Below, piece after piece: positions 46,031 through 55,740 of a DNA stretch of 64,000 nucleotides (positions within the stretch are counted from its first letter, which is position 1; every line of letters starts with the position of its first letter). The DNA is from Cephalotus follicularis (taxonomy: Eukaryota > Streptophyta > Magnoliopsida > Oxalidales > Cephalotaceae), in assembly GCA_001972305.1 (NCBI GenBank), contig BDDD01001969.1, positions 62,001-126,000 on the forward strand. The letters run 5' to 3'. The notes beneath the pieces were generated by a model. It had not been told where the DNA came from. It searched no databases and worked only from the letters and a program-made list of their open reading frames with translations. The translations under genes were made by a program, and so were the position numbers.

Positions 46031-47785
46031 ATGGAGAACGAGCGACCAATCCAAACTCTGCGCGATAGATTCTATCCTGCGAGGACGGCACAACCATCCT
46101 GTATTCTGTTGCCTGCCCCTCAAGGGAACAATTTTGAGTTGAAATCTCAATTTATTAGCATGCTTCCGCACTTTGATGGACTACCTAATGAGGATGCATA
46201 TCTCTTCCTTCGCGAGTTCGAGGAGGTGTGTGCCCTCATGAAACTTCAGCAACTCTCAGAAGATACGATCAAATTGCGTTTTATACATTTTTCTTTGAAG
46301 GATGGAGCTAAGAAGCGGCTCTACAGTCTCCCAAATGGTTCCATCTCTACATGGGACAATTTTACTATCTCCTTCCTAAAGAAGTTTTTTCCGCTTCAAA
46401 AAACCAATAAACTTAGGAACGACATTCTCCAGTTTCGCCAGCGACCTAATGAATCATTTTCCCGCTGTATGGAACATTTCAAAGATCTTCTTTTAGAGTT
46501 TCCTCATCACGGTTTGAATACGTGGCATTTATGCCAAATCATTTATGAAGGTATCGATTACTATACCAAGAAATTGGTCAAGTCGATGTGTCTTGATGGG
46601 TTCACCTCGTACACGGATGAAAACGAGGCTTGGAATTTCCTTCTAGATTTTGGTGAGTGAACTAGGGAGTGGGAGTCCACTCAAGTTTCAGAGAGAGCTT
46701 TGCCGAATAAAGGGTATGTTGTCGAGGGAGCGGTTTCCTTAGAGGCACAATTAGATAGTCATTTCAAGAGATTAGAGTCGTTAATTAAGGGTTCCGTGCA
46801 AGTAAATCACATCGACCAAAGCGCCCCTATGTGTTCGTGGTGTCAGTCCCTGAATCATGTCGTTGAAGAATGCCAACAATTCATTGAAAATCAATACTCT
46901 CCTGAGAATGTATCCAAAATGAATCAATACAACCCATATAGTAACACTTACAATCCGGGTTGGGACAATCATCCAAACCTCTCATGGAGTCAAGTGCAAA
47001 ACACGAGAGGACCCGTGAACTTTTTGGGTCAAAATTCCAATTCTTCTGGGCAGCCTTCAAGCTTCGCTACCCAACCTTCACACTTTTCGGGGCAATCTTC
47101 GAGCTTTTCTAGTCAGTCTGCTCCAAAGCAGACCTATCAAAGTTTCCCTTAAAATTCAAGTAATGGCCGACCATCCTTCCCACCACAAAGTCAGTTTCAA
47201 AATCAACAATCACCTGGACTATTGAACCAAAGGGAAGAAATGACTAGGATGTCATCGTTAGAAAAGAGCATGGAGCTTCTCATGAGCACTGTGATGACTA
47301 GTCAGCATAACATGGAGAAGAAAATTTCACAGATAGCATCTGCTCCACATGAAAGAGAGAAAGGAAAAATGCCCTCCCAACCTAACCCGAATCCAAGGAC
47401 GACCATGAATTATCTAGCTCCAACCCAACATAAATCTAATCCGCAAATCTCTTCCTCCTCCTCAGGTCTATCAAAACAAGTTTTTGCCCTAAGGAGTGAA
47501 AATGAGTACCAACTAATGGATAAAACTGAAGAAGTGAGAGAGCAATTGGATGAGTCTTTACCGCGTAATGAAATAAAAGAACCGTTGGTTGACTCCTTTG
47601 TGCAACCAAAGACTTCGATGGAGCAAGATGAATCGAGGAAGGAGCAAGAGAACAAGGAAAAGGAACAAAAAGCAGTGGTACCCGAGCGTTCATGTGATCC
47701 ACCACTTCCTTTTCCAAAGAGATTAGAGAAACATAAGAAAGCCCCAGAAATGGAAAAGATCATTGAAACCTTTAAGCAAGTCTGA
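46031..47785 (+). pseudogene. Athila-like Gag
   Basis: Starts MENERPIQTLRDRFYPARTA. The capsid region carries LPHFDGLPNEDAYLFLREFE, SISTWDNFTISFLKKFFPLQ, FSRCMEHFKDLLLEFPHHGL and TWHLCQIIYEGIDYYTKKLV. A zinc-knuckle-like CSWCQSLNHVVEEC is near 46830-46870. Next come Ser/Gln/Phe-rich text (about 47020-47150) and a coiled-coil-like MSSLEKSMELLMSTVMTSQH (47250), followed by a charged segment. It parallels the minus-strand copy at 31379-34153 segment by segment. Fossil with a few breaks. Confidence 0.9.
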
Positions 47786-47818
47786 ATCAATATTCCATTA
47801 CTAGAAGCCATCAAGCAG

Positions 47819-48908
47819 GTGCCCTCTTACACAAAAGTCCTAAAAGACTTATGCACAAAAAAGAGAATCCTTCATACTCCCAAAAAGGCTTTCTTGACAG
47901 CCAACATTAGTGCGATGTTTTTGCAACCCACGGTGCAAAAGTATAAAGACCCTGGCTGCCCAACAATCTCTTGTGTCATCGGCAACACTAGAATTGAACA
48001 TGCCTTGCTTGATTTAGGAGCAAGTATGAATCTGTTTCCATCATCGGTTTATGAGAAGCTTGGACTAGGAGAGCTACGACCGACCATGATGGCGTTGAAA
48101 TTAGCGGATAGGTCTGTGAAGGTGCCACGAGAAAAATTGAGGATTTGTTAATAAAGGTTGGTGAGTTTTTCTTTCCCGTCGACTTCGTCATCTTAGACAC
48201 CCAGCTTGTTACAAACCTAAACGATCAAATTACAGTTATCCTCGATAGACCATTCTTGGAGACTAGTAATGCTTTGATCAATTATCGTAATGGCCTGATT
48301 AAGCTAAGTTTTGGAAACACGTCAGTGGATTTTCATGTCTTTCCCTTGGGTAAGCATTCCGCTGATTTTGAGGAAATGAGCGCTATACACTCAATTCCTG
48401 ACAACATTGAGACACAGTTTGACAACTTCAATGAGTGTATGCAAGAATTAAAGGATATTGATGGAGGGGATTTCTTTGATGTGTTTAGCATGCAGCCATT
48501 AGAGCCAGTTGGACCCTTGTCCATATCTCAACCTAAACCATCAATAGAAGAGCCTCCAAAACTTGACCTAAAAGAATTGACCTCTACATTGAAATATTCA
48601 TTTCTAGGTGAAAACAAAACTCTTCCTATTATTTTTTCATCCGATCTTACTCAAAGTCAGGAAGAGGAGGTTATTCACTTACTTGAAGAAAATAAAGAGG
48701 CAATTGGTTGGACAATGGCTGACATAAAAGGAATTAGCCCTTTGATTTGTGAGCATCATATAAATCTCATAGAGGGATCCAAACCCTCTAGAGAACCTCA
48801 AAGAAGGACGAATCCTGTGATAAAGGAAGCCATACAAAAAGAAATCTTGAAGTGGCCAGAAATTGGGATCATTTATCCCATTTCAGATAGTCAATGGGTA
48901 AGTTCAGT
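47819..48908 (+). pseudogene. Athila-like protease and RT entry, cut by the second Tekay-like element
   Basis: The protease region reads ISCVIGNTRIEHALLDLGAS and MNLFPSSVYEKLGLGELRPT with the expected D-x-G-x-S site (DLGAS), then a long linker with VDFVILDTQL and DRPFLETSNALI. The pol entry shows LPIIFSSDLTQSQEEEVIHL, KEAIGWTMADIKGISPLICE and PSREPQRRTNPVIKEAIQKE, ending in IIYPISDSQWVSSV, where the Tekay-like LTR starts at 48909. The text is typical Athila. It would mature the particle and begin copying RNA, but it is interrupted and broken. Confidence 0.9.
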
Positions 48909-49080
48909 TGTAATGCCCGGGATTTTCGTTATTGTAATATTTCGTTTTAAGATGTAATCTTATGTTGAATTAATGAAAATAGTGGAGATTTCCACCTCAA
49001 TGATGTTTTCCAAACTCTAAATATTGTTTTGGGGAAAGGAATGTGTATGTTAAATCAAAACGGTGCAGTTTTGGGATAAA

Positions 49081-49235
49081 CGAGTCGATGTCTTTGGAAA
49101 GACGTCGACGCCTATGGGAACAAGGGCGAACGTGAATGCATGTACATGCACTTCAATGTAGACAAAGACATCGACACTCTCATATGAAAGGGGAAAAGAC
49201 ATCGACGTCTAAGGAAGACGTCGACGTCTTAGAAA
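49081..49235. repeat. GACGTCGACGTC-type array, first cluster
   Basis: Cores at about 49084, 49104, 49170, 49201 and 49220: steps 20, 66, 31 and 19. Includes the perfect palindrome AAGACGTCGACGTCTT. The sister LTR array is at about 59565-59715. Confidence 0.85.
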
Positions 49236-49997
49236 AGAACATCAGTCACGTTATACATTGACAGAATAACATGCAAATGGACAACTTTTGAGGCATCTTG
49301 ACATGCACAAAGCGACGTGTAGATCATGCTAGTGTGTTGCCAGGCATGCTCCAAAACGTGCCCTTGACATGGTGCATGCAAACGGATATGCCATCTTCAT
49401 CTGCAACCTGCAGAAAGAGAAGGGAAAAGAGCCAAAAACAGGAAGGAGAGAGGAGAGCACGGGTGTGTGTGTATGCATGTGAACCAAGAGAGAAGGAAAG
49501 GATTCCTACAAGTATAAAACACCTCTCCCTTCCCCTCCTTCTCAGCTAAACACTGTGAGAAATAAAAGGAAAGATACCTGAGAGTTGAAAGGAAAAACAG
49601 AGGGAGAAAAAAAGAGGAGTACCACCATTGTTGAGCACTTGGAGCTTGGAACTTGGAGGTCCTGGGATTACAACTTGGGACGAATTTTGGAGCTACTGTG
49701 AGCAATCCTTGGAACACAAAGAGGTGGACTTACAAGGTTTCTAACTTGAAACCAGAGGTAGGGGAAAGTGATGATCTTATACATGCATTTTGAATTTTAA
49801 GATAATGAAATGCCATTGACGAATTGCATGTTAATGGATGAATTGAAATCTCTGGATTTGTTGTGATGACTGTTGTGATGTACGGAGTAACCATGCATGT
49901 GTAATTTACATGAATATTCGAACTGGTTTGTGTGAAGTATGCATTGGTAATGGCATGGTGTGTTAAAACAATGGAAATGACGATCTGGGTTAAATAG

Positions 49998-50080
49998 ACG
50001 TCGACGCTTACATAAAGACATCGATGCCTTCGTGTGTGAATGCAAAAGACATCGATGTTTGAGTAAAAACATCGACGCCT
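49998..50080. repeat. GACGTCGACGC / GACATCGATG array, second cluster
   Basis: Cores at 50000, 50020, 50051 and 50071: steps 20, 31, 20. The counterpart in the sister LTR is at about 60478-60560. Confidence 0.85.
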
Positions 50081-50291
50081 TTTCTGGGTAATTCTAGAAC
50101 AATAGTGTCCACTGTGGGTGATGAAATACCCACTTGTGGTTGCATGTTTTATTCATGAATTGATGTTCTGGTTACATATTCTGATAACCAGTAGCATGCC
50201 TTATACTGTGAGAGAATGAGATTGTTGTTAAGGGTCAGATTCTCCCCCTTAGAATCAAGATTCGTGAACTGATACCTCCCGGTATAATAAA

Positions 50292-50415
50292 GACATCGAC
50301 GTCTTTAAAAAAGCATCGATGTCTTTGGTCCTAAAACGCCTGGGAATAACAGCACAAAATGTTGGAGCCTTAGGGTAAAGACGTCGACGCCCAGGGGATA
50401 AACGTCGACGCTTAT
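50292..50415. repeat. GTCGAC-type array, third cluster
   Basis: Two pairs: cores at 50295 and 50315, and at 50383 and 50404. Pair spacing is 20 and 21 bp. Confidence 0.82.
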
Positions 50416-50630
50416 CTCCCTGTTTGAAAAAGTTTTACTCGGATGGGACCCGTTAGACCCGAAACGACTCTAGAAACGATCCTAGATGCATTATGAGCAT
50501 ATGTTTGCATCATTACTAAACTATGAATTGAATTGTGGTTGATTGCTAACTAGTGTTAACCATTTTGAAAAGCTTGCATGCTTATTATAATCATTAATTG
50601 TACGAAAATGTATATTTGCCAAATATATAT

Positions 50631-50852
50631 TGTCACACCCCGTTTCCATAGGACAACATATAAAGTGGTACGACAATCATCATATAAATCCGGCTTATGC
50701 AATTTACCATAAATTTAAAACTTTTCATATCCATGAACAACTTGCGGAAGCATCAAATATAAGCCGAACACATCACGTATCCCATACTACGTGATGTTTA
50801 TAAATATCCCAAACATGACTGTTGATCGCCCGAAACGGAGCGTGAAATAAAA
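50631..50852 (-). repeat. LTR end fragment, minus strand (222 bp)
   Basis: TGTCACACCCCGTTTCCATA... matches 52472 onward until GTGAAATAAAA, then gives way to copia text. It is the terminal part of a Tekay-like LTR in opposite orientation to its host. Confidence 0.82.
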
Positions 50853-50943
50853 GACAACTTAGCGTACCCTCCACCGGTGGGTAAGATTTGATGAACAATG
50901 AGATGGTGGAGAAGTCTATGATCTACGGACAAACGATTTGTGG

Positions 50944-51505
50944 TCAGTGCCATATTTGGATGTACATTTGGATCGTTAGGGTACAAAATCGACAAGATTT
51001 GGTTAGGGTGAAAACCCTCAACCTCCGGCCACTTCTTGTGTCAAAGACATAGAGACCGGTGTGTGGAATATGTAAAATGGAAGCTAGAATCCTAGCAGTT
51101 AGATAGATCCTTTCTCCTTTAACAGAAGACGTGAGGGCAAATTCCTCATTTTGGTTGGAAGCCATCCTAAGGTTAGAATAGAATTCTTTGACCAATTTGA
51201 TATAGAATGGGTCAGAAATTTGAACTAGAGGAATGAGATTGAGGTCCTCTAACCAAGACACGAAAGAGAATTCAGAAGAGCAGAAGTTTAAATCTATGTT
51301 TCTTCCTCCCATAACCCGTTTGTCAACAAAAGCTACCTTCTCAAAGGAATGGGGGCTTGCTCTTCGGATTCGGAATCCAATTGGAGAGCAGGGTCGGGAG
51401 ATGGTTCTCTAATCTCAAGCCTCTGCTTTTTAGCAGATTTCGGAGGCTGAGATGAAGAAGCACCCTTCTTTTTGCCAACACGTTTTGATCAGACCATTTT
51501 ATCGA
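50944..51505 (-). pseudogene. Extra ORF: 'putative plant transposon protein' (PF20167-like) remnant
   Basis: Near 51505-51400 the minus strand has a basic, Ser-rich N-terminus (KRVGKKKGASSSQPPKSAKK). It is followed at 51312-50944 by DLNFCSSEFSFVSWLEDLNL, IPLVQISDPFYIKLVKEFYS, SVKGERIYLTARILASILHI and PHTGLYVFDT. This layout fits the plant-specific transposon-associated domain that reads 'L...F...FY.NL...V.G..I.....I...L.IP..G'. Function unknown. It lies downstream of copia RNase H. The frame is broken. An alternative is a Gag-like gene of a separate element captured beside the copia text. Confidence 0.6.
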
Positions 51506-51704
51506 ACAGGTGGTGTGCACAAGAGAAATACACAGAGAATGATAAAAATGGATGATGTGGACGACACGAAAACAATTTTTGATGATGTAGAAGTAGTCAG
51601 GGAGTGATTTACGACCTAATAGAGTGAGTTTTGAAGAAAAACGAAGAGAGAAGAAATTTTTTGAAAAATCAGAAATGGAGGTAAAGTGAGGAAATGAACA
51701 TGAG

Positions 51705-51975
51705 GTCGACTTTTTATGAAGAAGTCGATTTTTGAGAAAAAGACGTCGACGTGATTTGAAAAAGAAGTCGACGCGTTCTTTAAAATATAGCTGCAAAAAC
51801 GGTGCATTTTTAAAAGTATCGACGCGATTTAAAAATAGTCGACGTGTTTCAGTGAAATACAAAGGGATCGACGTTTTTCATAAAGGATTGACGTGATTTT
51901 CATAAGCAGAATTTTTCCAGAAAAGGAGTCGACGCGTTTTAGTAAGGCATAAAATTTCCAGAAAAGAAGTCGACT
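51705..51975. repeat. GTCGACGCG-type array between copia RNase H and the extra ORF
   Basis: Cores at 51705, 51724, 51745 and 51768, then 51818 and 51838, then 51867 and 51887, with further copies near 51929 and 51971. Most steps are 19-23 bp, with larger ones of 29, 42 and 50. Outer arms resemble GTCGACGCG and GTCGATTTTT. Confidence 0.82.
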
Positions 51976-52084
51976 CTTTTGTAAAACAGAACAGAAAAAT
52001 CAACAAAAAACAGAACAATAACCAATGAAAATCATCACATCAATTATGCATTCAATCTAACATATCATTCAGACATCATAAACA

Positions 52085-52468
52085 TCATTCAATCTCACAC
52101 AAACCTAATTCTCCTCTAAACTTAGAAAAAGTGTTATCATCTAAGGGTTTTGTGAAAATGTCCGCGACTTGTTCTTCGGTCGGGACGAAAACTAATTCTA
52201 TATCTCCTTTTTCAATATGGTCTTTAATGAAGTGGTATCTAATGTCTATGTGCTTGGTTCTAGAGTGATGAACGAGATTTTTCCCTAAGCAAATAGCACT
52301 AGTGTTATCACACCTAATTGGTACTTTTTCAAAAGTAAACCCATAATCAAGAAGTTGTTGCTTCATCCACATTACTTGTGTGCAACAACTACCTGCGGTA
52401 ATGTATTCAGCTTCAGTAGTTGAAAGAGCTACTGAATTTTGTTTCTTGCTAAACCAAGAAATGAACAT
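52085..52468 (-). pseudogene. SIRE-like copia RNase H
   Basis: Minus-strand text reads ISWFSKKQNSVALSTTEAEY, MKQQLLDYGFTFEKVPIRCD, NTSAICLGKNLVHHSRTKHI, DIRYHFIKDHIEKGDIELVF and EEQVADIFTKPLD, the classic copia RNase H C-terminus ending LGLCEIE. It is cut at its upstream side by the LTR at 52472. RNase H would remove element RNA from the DNA hybrid. Fossil. Confidence 0.92.
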
Positions 52469-52471
52469 ATT

Positions 52472-54340
52472 TGTCACACCCCGTTTCCATAGGACATAGA
52501 CAACATATAAAGTGGTACGGCAATCAACATATAAATCCGGCTTATGCAATCTACCATAAATTTAAAACTTTTCATATCCATTAACATCTCGCGGAAGCAT
52601 CAAATATAAGCCGAACACATCACGCATCCCATACTACGTGATGTTTATAAATATCCCAAACATGAATATTGATCGCCCGAAACGGAGCGTGAAATAAAAC
52701 AATACATCAGTACGAGATAATAATGTAAATCACGTTACAAAATAATCCCCAATACATATTATGATAAATGTTCAAAACTCAATATAAAAAGAGAATATCC
52801 AAGCTTTCTCTTTAAGTCTCCGTGCATTATTCCGTCCACAAGTTGTAATAAGTTACAAAACTTAAAACAATACATTTCTCTGTCTTTGGAAATACTTCCC
52901 CAATCATTTCGAAAATATATACATTCGTAAATTATACATTTTCGCAAATTACATTTGGTCTCATAATCAAACCTTAAAAATAGTTCTCTGTCATTGGAAA
53001 TTCTTCCCCAAACATTTTGAAAATATATAAATTCATACGTTGACAAATATACATTTTCGTACCCAAATGATCATAATAACCATGCAAGCTTTTCAAATGG
53101 TTTAACACTTTTAGGAAAGCAACCATAATGCAAATCACAGTAACAATGCAAACATATGCTCAGAATGCATCTAGGATCGTTCCTAAAGTCGTTTCGGGTC
53201 TAACGGTCCTTATTCAAGCAAATTCCTACTGTCCAGGAGGAAAGACGTCGATGTCATTCCATAAGGCGTCGATGTCTTTTAGCCTAAAGCGTAAATCCTG
53301 TATACAATTATTTCCAGGCGTACTCGACCCAAAGACGTCGATGTCTTTTACAAAGACGTCGATGTCTTTTACAAAGACGTCGATGTCTTTTTCATACCAG
53401 AAAACATCAGTTGCGAGCCTTGATTCAAGAAGCTAAAACTCAACCTTTTAATCCTTTACATAAACGGATCCCACTATATAAATGTGAAACACATGCTACT
53501 GGTTAATAGTAACACAACCATAACATCAATCCGAAACCAAACAGGTGATTCCAAGTGGCTAAAATGGCCATCAAACGAACATCATAGTTCTATAGTTTCC
53601 CAGAAATGGAGTCGATGTCTTTATAAAAGACGTCGATGTCTTTTCATCACAGAACGTGTTTTCCACGGTTTTAACACGCCAGGCAAATATCAAACCCATT
53701 CCCACACACAAATTCATGTAATCCTACATGCAAGATCAATTTGGTGTATCACAGTGACACTACAACAAGTCCAGAATCTCAATCCAATCATTAACATGCA
53801 ATCCACCATGCTATACATTAACATAGAACTTAAAATGCACATATAAATCCATCACTTTCCCCTACCTTGTTGTTCCAAGTTAGGAACTGGAAAGTCCACC
53901 TCTTTTAGTATCCAAACAGGTCACAGTAGCCTCTCTAGGTCCGTCCCGAAGCTACACCAGTGATTCCAAGGTCCAAGCTCCAAGGTCCAAGCTCCAAGCT
54001 CCAATGGCACACACACACTCACTGGTTTTTCCTTTTCTCTTTCTTCTGATGTTATAAAACAAGAGAGAGAGGTGGAGAGGGTCGTTCTTAAGTAGATGAC
54101 TCTCACCTAACACCCTTCTTTTGTCATTTAACCACCACACCCGAGATCTCTCCCATTTTCTCTCTTTCTGCATATTCCTTTCATATTCTAATCTTTCTTT
54201 GCAGATTGCATGCTAGGATGGCATGATTCCTTGCATGTTCCATGTGAGGGTAGGTTTTAGTGCTCCTGGTCAGTACACAGACATGCTCAACACGTCGAAT
54301 CGCACTTGAAAAGGCATTAGGTAAAGCCTTAAACAATTCT
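52472..54340 (-). repeat. Tekay-like LTR, minus strand, partial (about 1.87 kb)
   Basis: Starts TGTCACACCCCG. Its reverse complement follows the plus-strand host LTR through several landmarks (53100-53210 matches 50440-50580, 53860-53900 matches 49720-49760), so it is the same broad family in opposite orientation. The far end near 54340 shows no TTACA edge, so the piece is incomplete and the junction with the host LTR end is estimated. GACGTCGATGTC arrays lie at 53244-53395 and 53610-53645. Confidence 0.75.
53244..53395. repeat. AAAGACGTCGATGTCTTT array
   Basis: Motifs start at 53244 and 53265, then at 53334, 53355 and 53376, all with 21-bp steps inside each run. The last three units are almost identical (21-bp repeat ACAAAGACGTCGATGTCTTT plus one base). 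Confidence 0.92.
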
Positions 54341-54672
54341 CCCCACATGTATTTCTGCCGACAATTGGATTATTGTAACGTGGTTTTTATATCTGTCATG
54401 TATTGATGGATACCGTGGTTTATTTCATTTCGTATTGTATTATCACGCTCCGTTTATTGGCGATCGACAATGATGTTGGATTTTTATATAAACATTGTGG
54501 GTATCACGTAGTATGGGATGCGTGATACATATTTAAATTCAGCTTATTTCATGTTATTGCTTCCGTTATTGAAAGTTTTTGATTATACGTAAAATCGCAT
54601 AAGCTGAATTATGTTGTGTTGATTGCCTTACCGCCTTAATGTTGTCTTCTTGGAAAACGGGGTGTGACAGCA

Positions 54673-54684
54673 TGGTATCAGAGC
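54673..54684 (+). promoter_or_regulatory. Primer binding site (initiator Met tRNA type), second Tekay-like element
   Basis: TGGTATCAGAGC, three bases after the LTR end at 54669. Confidence 0.95.
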
Positions 54685-54776
54685 ATATTCCATATATGTT
54701 TAGCTAGGATACTTTCCTTGGCAATCAATAAATTGTTTTCCTAAAGTCGTGACTAACCGTCATCCTTCTTATAGGA

Positions 54777-55740
54777 ACAAATAGACCGAAGGAGAACACG
54801 TGCTAGGGCTAGTGCTGTTGGAGCCAATGCCCCTAAGGAAGCGAATATTCCGCAAGGAATGAATGTCCCCCAAGATGACAGAGATCCGATGGTCCGAATT
54901 ACGGATTATTTTCAGCAACAGATGGCCTTTAATATGGCTAATGCGGAGGAGATGCGCCAGTACTACGCGCAAGCTTGGCCGCAACATAGAGCTCCCGATC
55001 ACGGCTCGGGAGAGGATAGTAACCAATTTGGGAGGGACATTGAAAGGTTTATGAGGCAGAATCCACCCAGTTTTCAGGGAGAACTTGATGCTACTGTGGC
55101 TGAGAAATGGCTGCAAGACTTTGAGAAAATCTTTGAAGTAATGGACTGTACTGACACTCAAAAACTGAAGTTTGCTGTATACCATCTATAGGGTGAGGCC
55201 ACTCATTGGTGGGAGATGGTCAAGGAGAAATGGGAATATCAGAGGCTTGACAGTACTCGGGGAAGATTCCAGGCAGAATTCTTGGAGACATATGTTCCAC
55301 GGATTGAACAAGAGCACCGGGAGACGGAGCTCTTGGAGCAGCGACAAGGGGAAATGATGGTGACCGAGTATCAAGCAAGGTTCATGGAGCTAGCCAGACA
55401 TTCACCTTATCTTGTAGCTGATGAAGTGAAGAAGATACGGAGATTTCTGAGAGGTCTGTGACCGAATCTTCAGTCAAGGATTAGAGCTATGAAGTTGGGA
55501 ACTTTTGTGGAGGTTGTTCAAAAAGCGAGATTGCTGGAGAGCATATCCAGTGAGGACCGAGCAGAGAGGGCCCGAGCACAACAAAATAAACAGAGCCCGA
55601 CGAGACCAGCTTCTTCGAAATGGCAAGGCAGCGGTTCTCCGACGAAATCATCAAAGAACAGATCTGGGCAGACTGCCACACAGGGTACTCCTAGTCAGGG
55701 GAGTAATGCGGGAACTAGAGCTTTTTATCACTGTGGTCGT
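54777..55740 (+). pseudogene. Gag of the second Tekay-like element
   Basis: The charged N-terminus (RRRTRARASAVGANAPKEAN) and MNVPQDDRDPM are followed by the capsid region (RFMRQNPPSFQGELDATVAE, KWLQDFEKIFEVMDCTDTQK, YVPRIEQEHRETELLEQRQG, YLVADEVKKIRRFLRGL, FVEVVQKARLLESISSEDRA). A Ser/Gln-rich basic tail leads to the zinc knuckles. It is clearly related to the Gag at 25787-26620, with shared sub-phrases such as RFMRQNPPSF and WLQDxEKIFEVM. It would package the RNA. Fossil with a few breaks. Confidence 0.9.

Larger units (their letters stand above)
50853..52471 (-). mobile_element. SIRE-like Ty1/copia fragment with an extra ORF, minus strand, broken
   Basis: Minus-strand order: RNase H (52085-52468), a short non-coding stretch with a GTCGAC array (51705-51975), then a second coding region (about 51505-50944) with a 'putative plant transposon protein' type domain. 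SIRE-like copia elements are known for an extra ORF after pol. Whether this is that ORF is my inference. Both ends are cut by Tekay-like LTR pieces. No LTR of its own is recognised. Confidence 0.72.
48909..54669 (+). repeat. 5' LTR of the second Tekay-like element, including nested pieces
   Basis: Starts TGTAATGCCCGGG and ends CGGGGTGTGACA beside the primer site. Its own text is 48909-50630 and about 54341-54669. The middle is inserted or rearranged material. GTCGAC-type arrays: 49081-49235, 49998-50080 and 50292-50415. Confidence 0.85.

Noticed and set aside
49298-49549. Open frame repeated at 59779-60039 with similar protein text, as if conserved
   Set aside because: Both lie at the same position of the two LTRs of one element. 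Similarity comes from LTR identity, not protein constraint.
54673-54684. tRNA-Met-like sequences at several places
   Set aside because: Only 12-18 bases complementary to tRNA 3' ends beside LTRs. These are primer binding sites, not tRNA genes.
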